64,000 nucleotides of DNA from JADJPO01 sp963724535 (lineage in GTDB: Bacteria > Actinomycetota > Actinomycetes > Actinomycetales > Kineosporiaceae): the NCBI GenBank assembly GCA_963724535.1, contig CAVRVD010000015.1, positions 310,001 to 374,000 of the forward strand. Reading direction: 5' to 3'. The notes under the pieces were generated by a model that was given only the letters and a program-made list of their open reading frames with translations, searched no databases and was not told the DNA's origin. This document shows positions 32,977 to 41,605 of the stretch, in pieces; positions within the stretch are counted from its first letter, which is position 1, and each line of letters starts with the position of its first letter. The position numbers and the translations under genes were made by a program.

Positions 32977-33722
32977 CCTGCCGGTTCTCGCACCTGGACG
33001 GCTCCTACGTGCTCGGTGCACTGTCCCCGGCCGAGCGCGCCGCGTACCAGCGGCATCTGCCCGACTGCGCCGAGTGCACCCGGGCGGTCGACGAGCTCGC
33101 CGGCCTGCCCACCCTCCTGGCCCGGGTTCCGGTCGGCGATCCGCACCGACCCGGCGCAGGACCGCCGCCGACCCTGCTGCCCGCGCTGGTGCGCCAGGTG
33201 CGGCTCTCGACCCGGCGCCGGACGGCGGCGGTCGCTGCCGTGGCCGCCGCCGGCGGCGCCGTCCTGGCCCTGGCCACGCTGTCGATCAGTTCTGCCCTCG
33301 ACCGGGACGCCGCGACCACGGCCGCCGGGCCGACCGCCACACCCTCCAGCAGCCTGCCGTCGGCGACCGGCGCCCGGCGGCTGACGACGGGCGACGGCGG
33401 ACCGGTCACCGCCGACGTCGCCCTGACCGGCGTGCCCTGGGGGACCCGGCTCGACCTGGTCTGCACCTGGCGCCCCGGTGCCGACGTCGGGGGGGACGGC
33501 GGGGCGCCGGCCACCGACGCCGCAGGCGCAGGGGCGCCGGCCGCGGAGGTCTACGTGCTCGTCGTCCGCACCCGCGGCGGCGCCCTGGAACAGGTCGGCA
33601 CCTGGCACCCACTGCCCGACCGGACCATGCGCCTGAGCGCGGGGACCGCGGTCCCCGTCCAGGACATCACCGCGGTCGAGGTGCACGAGGACGGCGAGCT
33701 GGTGGCGACCCTAGCCGGGTAG
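32973..33722 (+). CDS. Zinc-finger (ZAS) anti-sigma factor, single-pass membrane
   Basis: 249 residues. N-terminal ZAS domain DGSYVLGALSPAERAAYQRH then LPDCAECTRAVDELAG (H-x3-C-x2-C). Membrane helix AAVAAVAAAGGAVLALATLS near residues 80-105. Extracytoplasmic domain similar to the anti-sigma K C-terminal fold (ALTGVPWGTRLDLVCTWRPG, VYVLVVRTRGGALEQVGTW). It holds the preceding sigma factor until the outer domain is cleaved or altered. Overlaps the converging gene by 12 nt. Confidence 0.88.
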   Translation: MTCRFSHLDGSYVLGALSPAERAAYQRHLPDCAECTRAVDELAGLPTLLARVPVGDPHRPGAGPPPTLLPALVRQVRLSTRRRTAAVAAVAAAGGAVLALATLSISSALDRDAATTAAGPTATPSSSLPSATGARRLTTGDGGPVTADVALTGVPWGTRLDLVCTWRPGADVGGDGGAPATDAAGAGAPAAEVYVLVVRTRGGALEQVGTWHPLPDRTMRLSAGTAVPVQDITAVEVHEDGELVATLAG

Positions 33723-34472
33723 CCGCACCGTGGGCCCGGCCCGTTCGGCGCCGCGACGCTCCAGCTCCACGACGTCCCGGCCGAACGAGGCGGTCAGCAG
33801 CGCCAACGCCACAGCGAGCCCGGCCCGCGCCGCCTCGACCGGGACGACCGGGGCGAGGGCCACCCCCAGAAACACCGCCTGCGCAGCTGCCACCACCCGC
33901 CGGAACCGGCTGAACGCCAGGGGCTCACGCAGCCGCGGGCGCAGCGCGCCGGCGACTCCGAACGCGTACCGCAGCAGACCGATGGCCAAGACCCACCACC
34001 CGACGGTCGGGACCAACGCCACCGAGAGCACCAGGTACACCGCGGCGTCCAGCTCGCCGTCCAACCGGCCGCCGGCGGCGGACGCCGTACCGGTCCGCCG
34101 GGCGACGACACCATCCGCCGCATCGAGCAGCAGGGTGGTCGCCGCCAGGAGCAGGAACGGCCACGACCGGGCCGCCAGGTCACCGGTCACGATCGCGGCG
34201 GCCAGCGTGGCGCAGCCCGCGGCCAGGACCGCGCGGACCAGGCTGACCCGGTCGGCCGGACCGCTCCACCGTCCGCGTCGGCGCACCATCGAGGCCCCCG
34301 CCGCGACGACGATCCCGATGCCGGCGACGGCCCCGGCGAGCGCCGGGACAGAGCGCAGAGCGACCGTCAGCGGCAGGCAGAGGGCCGCCGCGGCGGCGGC
34401 GGCCACCCCGGCATCGCGCACCGCCGTCCCGACGGGTCGCGTCGCCGGGTACGGTCCCCAGGCCTCGATCAT
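33711..34472 (-). CDS. CDP-alcohol phosphatidyltransferase family membrane protein
   Basis: 253 residues with six or more helices. The CDP-alcohol site reads LLLDAADGVVARRTGTASAA then GGRLDGELDAAVY, matching D-x2-D-G-x2-A-R-x8-G-x3-D-x3-D completely, so the enzyme should be active. It transfers a phosphatidyl group from CDP-diacylglycerol to an alcohol that is unknown here. Start at ATG 34472 after GGGGCAGGG. Divergent from the dehydrogenase 30 nt away, so both may share control. Its presence suggests that a lipid-linked product is made by the neighbouring cluster. Confidence 0.85.
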   Translation of the reverse strand: MIEAWGPYPATRPVGTAVRDAGVAAAAAAALCLPLTVALRSVPALAGAVAGIGIVVAAGASMVRRRGRWSGPADRVSLVRAVLAAGCATLAAAIVTGDLAARSWPFLLLAATTLLLDAADGVVARRTGTASAAGGRLDGELDAAVYLVLSVALVPTVGWWVLAIGLLRYAFGVAGALRPRLREPLAFSRFRRVVAAAQAVFLGVALAPVVPVEAARAGLAVALALLTASFGRDVVELERRGAERAGPTVRLPG

Positions 34473-34501
34473 CGCCCTGCCCCGTCGTAGCGTGAGCCGC
34501 C

Positions 34502-35584
34502 ATGACAGCCGAGACCGCCGCACCCACCCCGCCGCTGCGCGGCACCGCCTACTGGACGGTGGCACCGGGCCGCGGTGAGCTGCGCGAGCACCGGCTGACG
34601 GGACCCGGGCCAGGCCAGGTCCTGGTCGCCACCCTGCACTCGGGGATCAGCCGCGGCACCGAGCTGCTGGTGCACCGCGGCGCCGTCCCGGCCGCCGTCG
34701 CCGACCGGATGCGCGCCCCGTTCCAGGACGGCGACCTCGGCGGGCCGGTGAAGTACGGCTACCTCTCGGTCGGGATGGTGGAGCAGGCGGGGGACGCCAC
34801 ATCGGCCGACCTGCTCGGCCGCACGGTGTTCTGCCTGTACCCGCACCAGGACCGGTACGTGGTCGCGGCCACGGCGGTCACGCCGGTGCCGGGTGGTGTG
34901 CCGCCGCACCGCGCCGTGCTGGCCGGGACGGTCGAGACGGCCGTCAACGCCCTGTGGGACGCCGCGCCGCGACTGGGCGACCGGGTCGCCGTCATCGGTG
35001 CCGGGATGGTCGGCGGTGCCGTCGCCGCCCTGCTGCGGACCTTCCCGCTGGCGCGCCTGGAGCTGGTGGACGTCGAGCCGGCCAGGGCGGAGGTGGCCGC
35101 GCGGTTGGGCGTCGACTTCCGCAGCCCGGACAACGCGGCCGGGGACTGCGACCTGGTGCTGCACTGCTCGGCGTCGGCGGACGGTCTGAACCTGGGGCTG
35201 CGGCTGCTCGGCGAGGAGGGTGAGCTGGTCGAGCTGTCCTGGTACGGCGACCGCGACGTCATCGTCTCCCTGGGCAGGCACTTCCACGCCCGCCGGTTGC
35301 GGCTGCGGGCCAGCCAGGTCGGGGTCGTGGCCGAGGCGCGACGGGCGCGGCGCACCACCGGGGACCGGCTGCGGCTCGCACTGGACCTGCTGACCGACCC
35401 CGCCTTCGACGTCCTGATCAGCACCCGCAGCCCGTTCACCGAGCTGCCCGCGCTGATGCGCCGGCTGGACTCCGGTGAACTCGCAGGCCTGTGTCACGTA
35501 CTGGACTACGAGCCGTCAACCCGGACGGTTCAGCCCGGCCCCCGGGAGGACCCATGTACCGCGTCGCCGTCCGAGGCCACATGA
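34502..35584 (+). CDS. Medium-chain (zinc-type) dehydrogenase/reductase
   Basis: 360 residues, MDR superfamily. GroES-like N-terminus (LHSGISRGTELLVHRGAVPA, GYLSVGMVEQAG) and Rossmann domain (DRVAVIGAGMVGGAVAALLR). The usual structural-zinc cysteines are lacking and the catalytic Cys is replaced by the S-R-G-T-E-L segment, as in zinc-independent MDRs. First gene of the plus-strand series; its last 31 nt overlap the PTPS-fold gene. Likely reduces or oxidises a pathway intermediate; substrate unknown. Confidence 0.75.
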   Translation: MTAETAAPTPPLRGTAYWTVAPGRGELREHRLTGPGPGQVLVATLHSGISRGTELLVHRGAVPAAVADRMRAPFQDGDLGGPVKYGYLSVGMVEQAGDATSADLLGRTVFCLYPHQDRYVVAATAVTPVPGGVPPHRAVLAGTVETAVNALWDAAPRLGDRVAVIGAGMVGGAVAALLRTFPLARLELVDVEPARAEVAARLGVDFRSPDNAAGDCDLVLHCSASADGLNLGLRLLGEEGELVELSWYGDRDVIVSLGRHFHARRLRLRASQVGVVAEARRARRTTGDRLRLALDLLTDPAFDVLISTRSPFTELPALMRRLDSGELAGLCHVLDYEPSTRTVQPGPREDPCTASPSEAT

Positions 35585-35946
35585 TGATCGCGCATTCCCT
35601 GCCGGACGAGTTCTTCGGCCCCGCCCAGGGTCTGCACGGGGCCACCTACGTGGTCGAGGCGACTTTCCACCGACGCGAGCTGGACGAGCATGGCACCGTG
35701 GTCGACATCGGCCGGGCCACCCAGGCCCTGCGGGCGGTGCTGGCCGACCTCGACTACCGCAACCTCGACGAGCACCCAGCACTGGCCGGCCGGTTGACCA
35801 CCACCGAGGTGCTGGCCAAGTACGTCGCGGACCGGCTGCTCACCGAGGAGTGGCCGCCCGACCTGGTCCGGCTGGACGTCGAGCTGCGCGAGCATCCCGA
35901 TGCGCGGGCGGGCTACAGCGTGGACCTCACCGACCGGACGACGTGA
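35554..35946 (+). CDS. PTPS-fold protein lacking catalytic and zinc residues
   Basis: 130 residues of the 6-pyruvoyl-tetrahydropterin synthase/QueD T-fold: HMMIAHSLPDEFFGPAQGLH, GATYVVEATFHRRELDEHG, DLDYRNLDEHPALAGRL, TTTEVLAKYVADRL, ELREHPDARAGYSVDL. Key changes: the Cys four residues before the H-x-H is Ala24, the second His of H-x-H is Ala30, and the triad His after L-D is Tyr68. His14, His28 and the pterin-contacting Glu113 remain. It probably binds a pterin-like ligand without PTPS activity. From memory, S. coelicolor SCO6650 has the same losses. ATG 35554 follows GGGAGG. Confidence 0.8.
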   Translation: MYRVAVRGHMMIAHSLPDEFFGPAQGLHGATYVVEATFHRRELDEHGTVVDIGRATQALRAVLADLDYRNLDEHPALAGRLTTTEVLAKYVADRLLTEEWPPDLVRLDVELREHPDARAGYSVDLTDRTT

Positions 35947-37025
35947 CACCGGACGAGTCGGGCCGGCCGCCTGCGGATCGGGTGGTGTTCGTGGTGCCGG
36001 AGGGTCTGGACCGCCCCACCGGCGGCAACCGGTACGACCAGCGCCTCGCCGCGGCGCTGTCCGGCCTCGGCACCGAGGTGCAGCTACGCCCGGCACCGGG
36101 CCGCTGGCCCGACGCGGCACCCGCTGATCGGGCGCGGCTCAGCCGGCTGCTCCGGGCCGACGTCCCTGTGCTCGTCGACGGACTACTGGGGTGTGCCGCG
36201 CCGGACGAGATCGGGGCCGCCACCGGAGCCGATGTCGCCGTCCACCTTCTCGTCCACATGCCGCTGGGGCTCGACCCGGGGTTGACCCCGGACGTGGCCG
36301 AGAATCGGAACTGCCTAGAGGGCAAGGCGTTACGCGCGGCCACCGGGGTGTTGGCGACCAGTCCGTGGACGGCCGCCGACCTGCGACGCCGCCATGGACG
36401 GGCGGAGGTGACGGTGGCCGTGCCGGGGATCGAGCCCGCCGATCCAGCCACCGGCTCCTCGCCGCCGCTGCTGCGTCAGCTGGCCACGGTTTCGACGGTC
36501 AAGGACCAGCTCACCGTCGTCGCCGCGCTCGCACTGCACGCCGGCCGGGGCGGGCCGGACTGGGCCGCCGAACTCACCGGCGCCCTCGACGTCGAGCCCG
36601 ACTACACGTCCCGGGTGCGGGCGGCGATCGCGGCGACCGGACTGAGCGGGCGGGTGCGGCTGACCGGTCCACTGACCGGTGCCGCCCTGGCGCGGGCCTG
36701 GTGCGGTACCGACCTGCTGCTGCTGCCCTCCCGCGCCGAGACCTGGGGGATGGTGGTCGGCGAGGCCCTGGCCCGCGGCATCCCGGCGGTGGTCGGAACG
36801 GGGACCGGTGCCGAGCTGGCGCTGGGCCGGGCACCGGACGGCGCAACACCTGGAGCGGTGGTCACACCCGGCTCGGCCGCCGACCTCGCTACGGCGATCG
36901 AGGACCTGCTCGGCGAGGGCCGCGAACGGTCCAGGCGCGCGGCCCTGGCCCGACGGGCGGACCTGCCGTCCTGGCGGGCCACCGCCGCGACTGTGCTGGC
37001 CGCGCTGCACGGTGGCGGGCGGTGA
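35943..37025 (+). CDS. Glycosyltransferase, GT4-like
   Basis: 360 residues, GT-B fold. N-terminal domain VVFVVPEGLDRPTGGNRYDQ; C-terminal donor site with LLRQLATVSTVKDQLTVVAA, VRLTGPLTGAALARAWCGTD and LLLPSRAETWGMVVGEALAR (the E-x7-E motif). GTG 35943 overlaps the previous stop by 4 nt (GTGA). Nucleotide-sugar donor unknown. Position between the PTPS-fold gene and a methyltransferase suggests glycosylation of the pathway product. Confidence 0.82.
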   Translation: MTPDESGRPPADRVVFVVPEGLDRPTGGNRYDQRLAAALSGLGTEVQLRPAPGRWPDAAPADRARLSRLLRADVPVLVDGLLGCAAPDEIGAATGADVAVHLLVHMPLGLDPGLTPDVAENRNCLEGKALRAATGVLATSPWTAADLRRRHGRAEVTVAVPGIEPADPATGSSPPLLRQLATVSTVKDQLTVVAALALHAGRGGPDWAAELTGALDVEPDYTSRVRAAIAATGLSGRVRLTGPLTGAALARAWCGTDLLLLPSRAETWGMVVGEALARGIPAVVGTGTGAELALGRAPDGATPGAVVTPGSAADLATAIEDLLGEGRERSRRAALARRADLPSWRATAATVLAALHGGGR

Positions 37026-37927
37026 CGGGGATCGACGGCCCCGATGTGGCTGCGGGGGCCCCGCTGCCCGACCGGCCCGTCGATCCGGGCTGGTTGGCGC
37101 TGCGGGAACCGGCTGATGCGCGGGCCCGGGACGGCGTAGCCGACCTCCTGCTGCCTCACCTGCGCGGCTGGTTGCGGGCCAGGTTGACCGGGTCCGACAC
37201 CTGCCCGTTGAGCGGGCTGCGCGTGGTCGACCTCGGGTCCGGGACGGGTGCGAACCCCCGCTGGCTCGCGCCGCGGCTGGCCGGGCTCGGCGCCGTCCAG
37301 CACTGGCTGCTGGTCGACCACGATCCGCGGCTGACGGTCCACGGACCCGACCCGACCCCTGACTCGGTGCCGATCGAGCTGACCCGCCTGCACGCCGATG
37401 TGGTCGACCTGCCGGAGGTGCTGTCCGGCATCGGGTCCGACCGGGTCGACCTGGTCACCGCGGCGGCCCTGCTCGACCTGCTGGACGGCGAACGGCTGGC
37501 CGCCGTGATCGACGCGGTGGTCGGCCAGGCTGCGGCGGCCCTGTTCAGCCTCACCGTCACCGGCGAGGTGCGGTTCGATCCCGTCGACCCGCTGGACGAC
37601 GCCCTCGCCGCGGCGTTCGATGCGCACCAGCGACGGGACGGGCGACTGGGCCCGGACTCCGGTGCCGCGGCGGCAGCGGGGTTCTGCGGCCAGGGCTGGA
37701 CGGTGTGGCAGGCGGCGACACCGTGGCGGGTGCCGCCGGCCGAGATGCCGCTGGTCGAGGTGCCGCTGGTCGAGGCCTATCTCGACGGCCGGGTCGAGGC
37801 GGCCGTGGAATGGCGCCCGGACCTCGCCGGACCGGCGGCGGACTGGCTGGGACGACGTGTGACCCAGCTGCGTCGGGGCGCACTGTCCGTCGTGGTCGGG
37901 CACGTGGACCTGCTCGCGGTGCCTTGA
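37022..37927 (+). CDS. SAM-dependent methyltransferase-like protein
   Basis: 301 residues. Class I methyltransferase core LRVVDLGSGTGANPRWLAPR (motif I, G-x-G-x-G), WLLVDHDPRL, and DRVDLVTAAALLDLLDGERL. GTG 37022 is coupled by GTGA to the glycosyltransferase. The tail contains short M/V-P-L-V-E repeats from a small duplication near 37745. In some related clusters this position holds a protein annotated only as methyltransferase; acceptor unknown. Confidence 0.7.
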   Translation: MTGIDGPDVAAGAPLPDRPVDPGWLALREPADARARDGVADLLLPHLRGWLRARLTGSDTCPLSGLRVVDLGSGTGANPRWLAPRLAGLGAVQHWLLVDHDPRLTVHGPDPTPDSVPIELTRLHADVVDLPEVLSGIGSDRVDLVTAAALLDLLDGERLAAVIDAVVGQAAAALFSLTVTGEVRFDPVDPLDDALAAAFDAHQRRDGRLGPDSGAAAAAGFCGQGWTVWQAATPWRVPPAEMPLVEVPLVEAYLDGRVEAAVEWRPDLAGPAADWLGRRVTQLRRGALSVVVGHVDLLAVP

Positions 37928-37957
37928 TCGGGCCAGCCCCCAACGCCCATCATGCGG

Positions 37958-38012
37958 CTGAACCGGTACTGAACCGGTACTGAGCCGGTACTGAGCCGGT
38001 ACTGAACCGGTC
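37958..38012 (+). repeat. Five tandem 11-bp repeats upstream of the sulfatase-like gene
   Basis: Units CTGAACCGGTA (37958), CTGAACCGGTA (37969), CTGAGCCGGTA (37980), CTGAGCCGGTA (37991) and CTGAACCGGTC (38002), with no spacer. The period is close to one helical turn and each A-type unit contains ACCGGT. They fill most of the 109-nt gap before ATG 38037, a natural site for co-operative regulator binding or a slippage-prone spacer. Confidence 0.75.
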
Positions 38013-38036
38013 AGGCCCGGCGGCCGTGCAAAAGGC

Positions 38037-39728
38037 ATGGCACCCCCAGAGCGCGTGGACACGGCGCCGACGACCGAGGTGCCGCCGTTCGTCCCGGTCC
38101 GCCCGGTCGGCCTTGTCGGCCGGGTCGGCGCGGCGGCGGTCCTCGCCCTGCTCTGGGTCGCCCTGCTGATCCACAACGACCTGACCGAGTTCTCGGCGAC
38201 CTCCCTGCTGCGCGTCCCCGGTGAGGGGGTGCTGCTGGTCGCCGTGCTGCTCGCCCTGCCCACCCGCGTCGCACGCGTGGTCGCGGTCGCCGCCGGCATC
38301 CTGCTCGGCCTGGTCGTCGACCTGACCCTGGTCAACTCCGGCTTCCAGCGCGTCCTCGACCGGCCTGTTCATCTGCTGACCGACGGCCCGTTGATCGGCA
38401 GTGCACTCGACTACGTCACCGCCACCTCGGGCCGCGCCGTCGCCGTCGCGCTGGTCGCCGGGGCCGGCGTCGCCGTTCTGGCCGTCCCGGCGCTGATGGT
38501 CGCCGGCCTGCTGCGGGTCAACCGGGTCGCCCGGCGCCACCGGACCGTCGCCGCCACCGCGGTCGCGCTGCTCGGCGTGACCTGGCTGGGCCTGGCCGCG
38601 ACCGGGACCGAGGTCGGGCGGGGTCGTCCGGTGGCCGCCCATCGCGTGGTCGACACCGTGGTGCGCCAGCAGGTCCAGTTCCGCCGGGACCTGCGCGACC
38701 GACAGGCCTACGCCCGCCAGCTCGCCGCGCCGAGCATGACCCCGTCGCCCGGCGCAGAGGTGCTCGCCGCACTGCGCGGCAAGGACGTGGTGCTCGCGTT
38801 CGTCGAGAGCTACGGCCGCTCCGCCCTGGAGGATCCGCGGATCGCCCCGGGGGTCCGCCCCGCGCTGACCACCGCCGAGCAAGACCTGGCCGCCGCCGGG
38901 TTCGCGGCCCGCAGCGGCTTCCTCACCTCGCCCACGATCGGCGGGCTGAGCTGGCTGCCGCACGCCACCCTGCTCTCGGGCACCTGGGTGAACAACCAGA
39001 GCCGGTACACCGACCTGCTGGGTAGCGACCACGACACGCTGGTCTCCGACTTCGGCGAGGCCGGGTGGCGCACCGTGGCCGTGCTGCCCAGTACCGAGAA
39101 GGCCTGGCCCGAGGGCGCGTTCTACGGCTTCGACCGGGTGTACCTGGCCGGTGACCTCGACTACCGCGGACCGCAGTTCAGCTGGTCGCTGATGCCAGAC
39201 CAGTACGTGCTCTCGGTGATGCAGCAGCGCGAGCTGGCGCGCACCGCCCGCGACCCGGTGCTGCTGGAGCTCGAGCTGAGCTCCAGCCACAAGCCGTGGG
39301 CGCCGCTGCCGACGCTCGTCGGCTGGTCGACGGTCGGGCACGGCTCGGTGTTCGACCCGATGCCGGGCTCCGGCCCCGACCCCCGCGACTTCGCCACCGA
39401 CTACGACCGGCAGCGCACCGAGTACGGCAGGGCCATCTCGTACAGCGTGTCAACGCTGGCCTCGTTCCTGGCCACCTACGGCACCGATGACACGGTGCTG
39501 GTCCTGCTCGGCGACCACCAGCCGCTGCCCGAGCTGTTGCCGCAGGGGGTGAGCCGGGACGTGCCGATCAGCATCGTCGCGCGCGACCCTGCCGTACTGG
39601 ACCGGGTCACGGACTGGGGCTGGCAACCGGGTCTTCAGCCCGACCCAGACGCACCGGTGATGCGGATGGACCAGGTCCGGGCCCGGTTCCTGGGGGCGTT
39701 CGGCACCACGGTGGGAGAGGTCCGGTGA
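38037..39728 (+). CDS. Membrane sulfatase/phosphoglycerol-transferase-like protein
   Basis: 563 residues. About four N-terminal helices (GAAAVLALLWVALLIHNDLT, GVLLVAVLLALPT, VVAVAAGILLGLVVDLTLV, VAVALVAGAGVAVLAVPAL), then an extracytoplasmic alkaline-phosphatase-fold domain: VVLAFVESYGRSALEDPRI, TSPTIGGLSWLPHATLLSGT (nucleophile region) and VLVLLGDHQPLPEL (metal Asp-His). Resembles LtaS-type enzymes and membrane sulfatases; substrate unknown. ATG follows AAAAGG. With the flippase-like gene downstream it points to a product finished outside the membrane. Confidence 0.75.
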   Translation: MAPPERVDTAPTTEVPPFVPVRPVGLVGRVGAAAVLALLWVALLIHNDLTEFSATSLLRVPGEGVLLVAVLLALPTRVARVVAVAAGILLGLVVDLTLVNSGFQRVLDRPVHLLTDGPLIGSALDYVTATSGRAVAVALVAGAGVAVLAVPALMVAGLLRVNRVARRHRTVAATAVALLGVTWLGLAATGTEVGRGRPVAAHRVVDTVVRQQVQFRRDLRDRQAYARQLAAPSMTPSPGAEVLAALRGKDVVLAFVESYGRSALEDPRIAPGVRPALTTAEQDLAAAGFAARSGFLTSPTIGGLSWLPHATLLSGTWVNNQSRYTDLLGSDHDTLVSDFGEAGWRTVAVLPSTEKAWPEGAFYGFDRVYLAGDLDYRGPQFSWSLMPDQYVLSVMQQRELARTARDPVLLELELSSSHKPWAPLPTLVGWSTVGHGSVFDPMPGSGPDPRDFATDYDRQRTEYGRAISYSVSTLASFLATYGTDDTVLVLLGDHQPLPELLPQGVSRDVPISIVARDPAVLDRVTDWGWQPGLQPDPDAPVMRMDQVRARFLGAFGTTVGEVR

Positions 39729-40723
39729 CCGCGATCCCCGCCGCGGTCCAGCTCCCGGACGACCGCCGGCTCACCTCGCTGGCGCTGCGGACGGCGCGGC
39801 TCGCCGTCCCGGTCGTCCTGCTGGTCCTGCTGGTGAACCGGTTGGGGTTCGAGCCGTTCCGGCTCGCCGGCCGAGTGCTGGCCCCCGCACCGATCCTGGC
39901 CGCCCTGGTGCTGGGTCTGGTCGCCACGACGTCGCAGGCCATGCGCTGGCGATCGGTGGCCCTCGGTCTCGGGGCGGGTCAGGACCTGACCCGGCGGCGC
40001 GCCGTCCAGGAGTACTACCGGGCCGCGTTCCTCAACGTGGCCCTGCCGGGCGGTCTGGCCGGGGACGCCGTCCGGGTCTGGCGCAGGCGCACCGACGCGG
40101 GCCGGCCGGTACTGCGCCCGAGCGCAGCCGCGGTGATCACCGACCGGGTGCTCGGCGCCGCCGTGCTGTTCCTGGCCGCCGGCGTGACGTCCCTGACCCT
40201 GGATCGCCGGCTCGCCGCAACGCTGCTCGCGGTTGCCGGGGCAGCATCGGTGCTGGCCGTCCCCGGGTGCCGCAGAATGCCGCCGCGGGCCGTCGGGGTC
40301 ATCCTCGGCTGGTCGGTGCTCGCCGTGGTCGCGCTGCTCGCGATGGCGACCATGGGCATGGACCGCACCGGTGTGGGTGCGGATCAGGCGAACCAGGTCG
40401 ATCAGACCGCGGCGCGGCAGGTCGTGGCCCTGGCCCTGGTACTGCTGGCGGCCACCTCGGTGCCCCTGGGGGTCGTCGGCTTCGGCCCCCGGGAGGCGGT
40501 GGCCGCGCTGGTGTTCGCGAGCGCCGGGCTGCCCGCCGCGGCCGGGGTCGCCGCGGCGGGGGCCTTCGGACTGCTGGCCGTCGTCTCGGTGCTACCCGGA
40601 GCGGTCGTCGTGCTGGTCGGCGTCCTGCGGCCCGACCCCCGGCCGCCCGACACCCCGCCGCCCGACACCCCGCCGCCCGACACCCTGCCGCCCGGCGGGG
40701 TGCCCCCGGTGCGGCGCCGATGA
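39725..40723 (+). CDS. Flippase-like (lysylphosphatidylglycerol synthase TM family) protein
   Basis: 332 residues, about eight helices. Family motif: EYYRAAFLNVALPGGLAGDA followed by VRVWRRR, and VVGFGPREAVAALVFASAGL. UPF0104/LPG_synthase_TM members move lipids or act as parts of synthases. GTG 39725 is coupled by GTGA. The C-terminus is a P-P-D-T-P repeat from a 15-bp DNA repeat (about 40640-40690). Likely handles a lipid-linked intermediate of the cluster. Confidence 0.75.
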   Translation: MTAIPAAVQLPDDRRLTSLALRTARLAVPVVLLVLLVNRLGFEPFRLAGRVLAPAPILAALVLGLVATTSQAMRWRSVALGLGAGQDLTRRRAVQEYYRAAFLNVALPGGLAGDAVRVWRRRTDAGRPVLRPSAAAVITDRVLGAAVLFLAAGVTSLTLDRRLAATLLAVAGAASVLAVPGCRRMPPRAVGVILGWSVLAVVALLAMATMGMDRTGVGADQANQVDQTAARQVVALALVLLAATSVPLGVVGFGPREAVAALVFASAGLPAAAGVAAAGAFGLLAVVSVLPGAVVVLVGVLRPDPRPPDTPPPDTPPPDTLPPGGVPPVRRR

Positions 40724-41493
40724 GACAGGACGATCGCCGTCCCTTCGTCACCGCCCTGGAACGAGCCCGCGGCGCCGCCTACCCGGCCGGGGAGTTCGTC
40801 GGCCAGGAGAGCTTCATGCGCGCCGGCGAGATCCTGGACCTGGCCCGGCGGGCCGGGCTGGCACCGGGGGTGAGCCTGCTCGACCTCTGCTGCGGCATCG
40901 CCGGGCCAGGCCGGCTGGTGGCGACCGAGACCGGCTGCGACTACCTGGGCATCGACTACAGCCCCAGCGCGATCGACCTCGCCCGGGCCGCTGCGCGGCG
41001 AGCCGGGCTGGAGTGCCGGTTCGCGGTGGGCCGGATCCCGCCACTGCCGCCGGGCCGATTCGACGTGGTGCTGCTGCTGGAGACGATGCTTGCCTTCGCC
41101 GACAAGCCATCCCTGGTCACCGCGGTGGCGGCCGCCCTGCCGGCCGGTGGCCGGTTCGCCGCCACGATCGAGGTTGGCCGCCCGCTCAGCTCGGTCGAAC
41201 AGGCGGCGATGCCGGACGCCGACACGGTGTGGCCGGTCCCGATCGACGAGCTGGTCGGCCTGCTCGGCGCGGCCGGGCTCGAACCGGTCTGGCAGCAGGA
41301 CCAGACGGCCACCCAGTTGGTGATGGTCGAGGCTCTGCTCGCGGCGTTCGAGGACGACGCCGCAGCGATCACCCCGCAGATCGGACAGCAGGCGCTCGAC
41401 CAGCTACTGGCTGCCCACCGGTTGTGGCGGGATTGGCTGGGCTCGGCTCGGATCCGTAAAGTCGCCCTCGTCGCGCGGAGGGTGTGCGGGTGA
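40720..41493 (+). CDS. SAM-dependent methyltransferase
   Basis: 257 residues. Class I core: GVSLLDLCCGIAGPGRLVAT (motif I), CDYLGIDYSPSAIDLARAAA (acidic loop), FDVVLLLETMLAFADKPSLV. N-terminus EFVGQESFMRAGEIL is typical of small-molecule methyltransferases. ATG 40720 overlaps the previous stop (ATGA). Last plus-strand gene of the cluster, converging on the RibA-RibD fusion. Confidence 0.85.
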   Translation: MRQDDRRPFVTALERARGAAYPAGEFVGQESFMRAGEILDLARRAGLAPGVSLLDLCCGIAGPGRLVATETGCDYLGIDYSPSAIDLARAAARRAGLECRFAVGRIPPLPPGRFDVVLLLETMLAFADKPSLVTAVAAALPAGGRFAATIEVGRPLSSVEQAAMPDADTVWPVPIDELVGLLGAAGLEPVWQQDQTATQLVMVEALLAAFEDDAAAITPQIGQQALDQLLAAHRLWRDWLGSARIRKVALVARRVCG

Positions 41494-41605
41494 TAAGGCA
41501 GGGCTCCCGCTGAAGGTTCGGGGTGCGGGACTCGGCACTTTCTGAAGAGCCCCTCAAGTGCTGCCCGGTGCGGTGGTGCTGCTGCTGGGTGCCGCGCGGC
41601 CGGAC

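Noticed and set aside
37958..38012. CRISPR-like array
   Set aside because: The units are 11 bp, contiguous and without spacers, and no cas genes are present.
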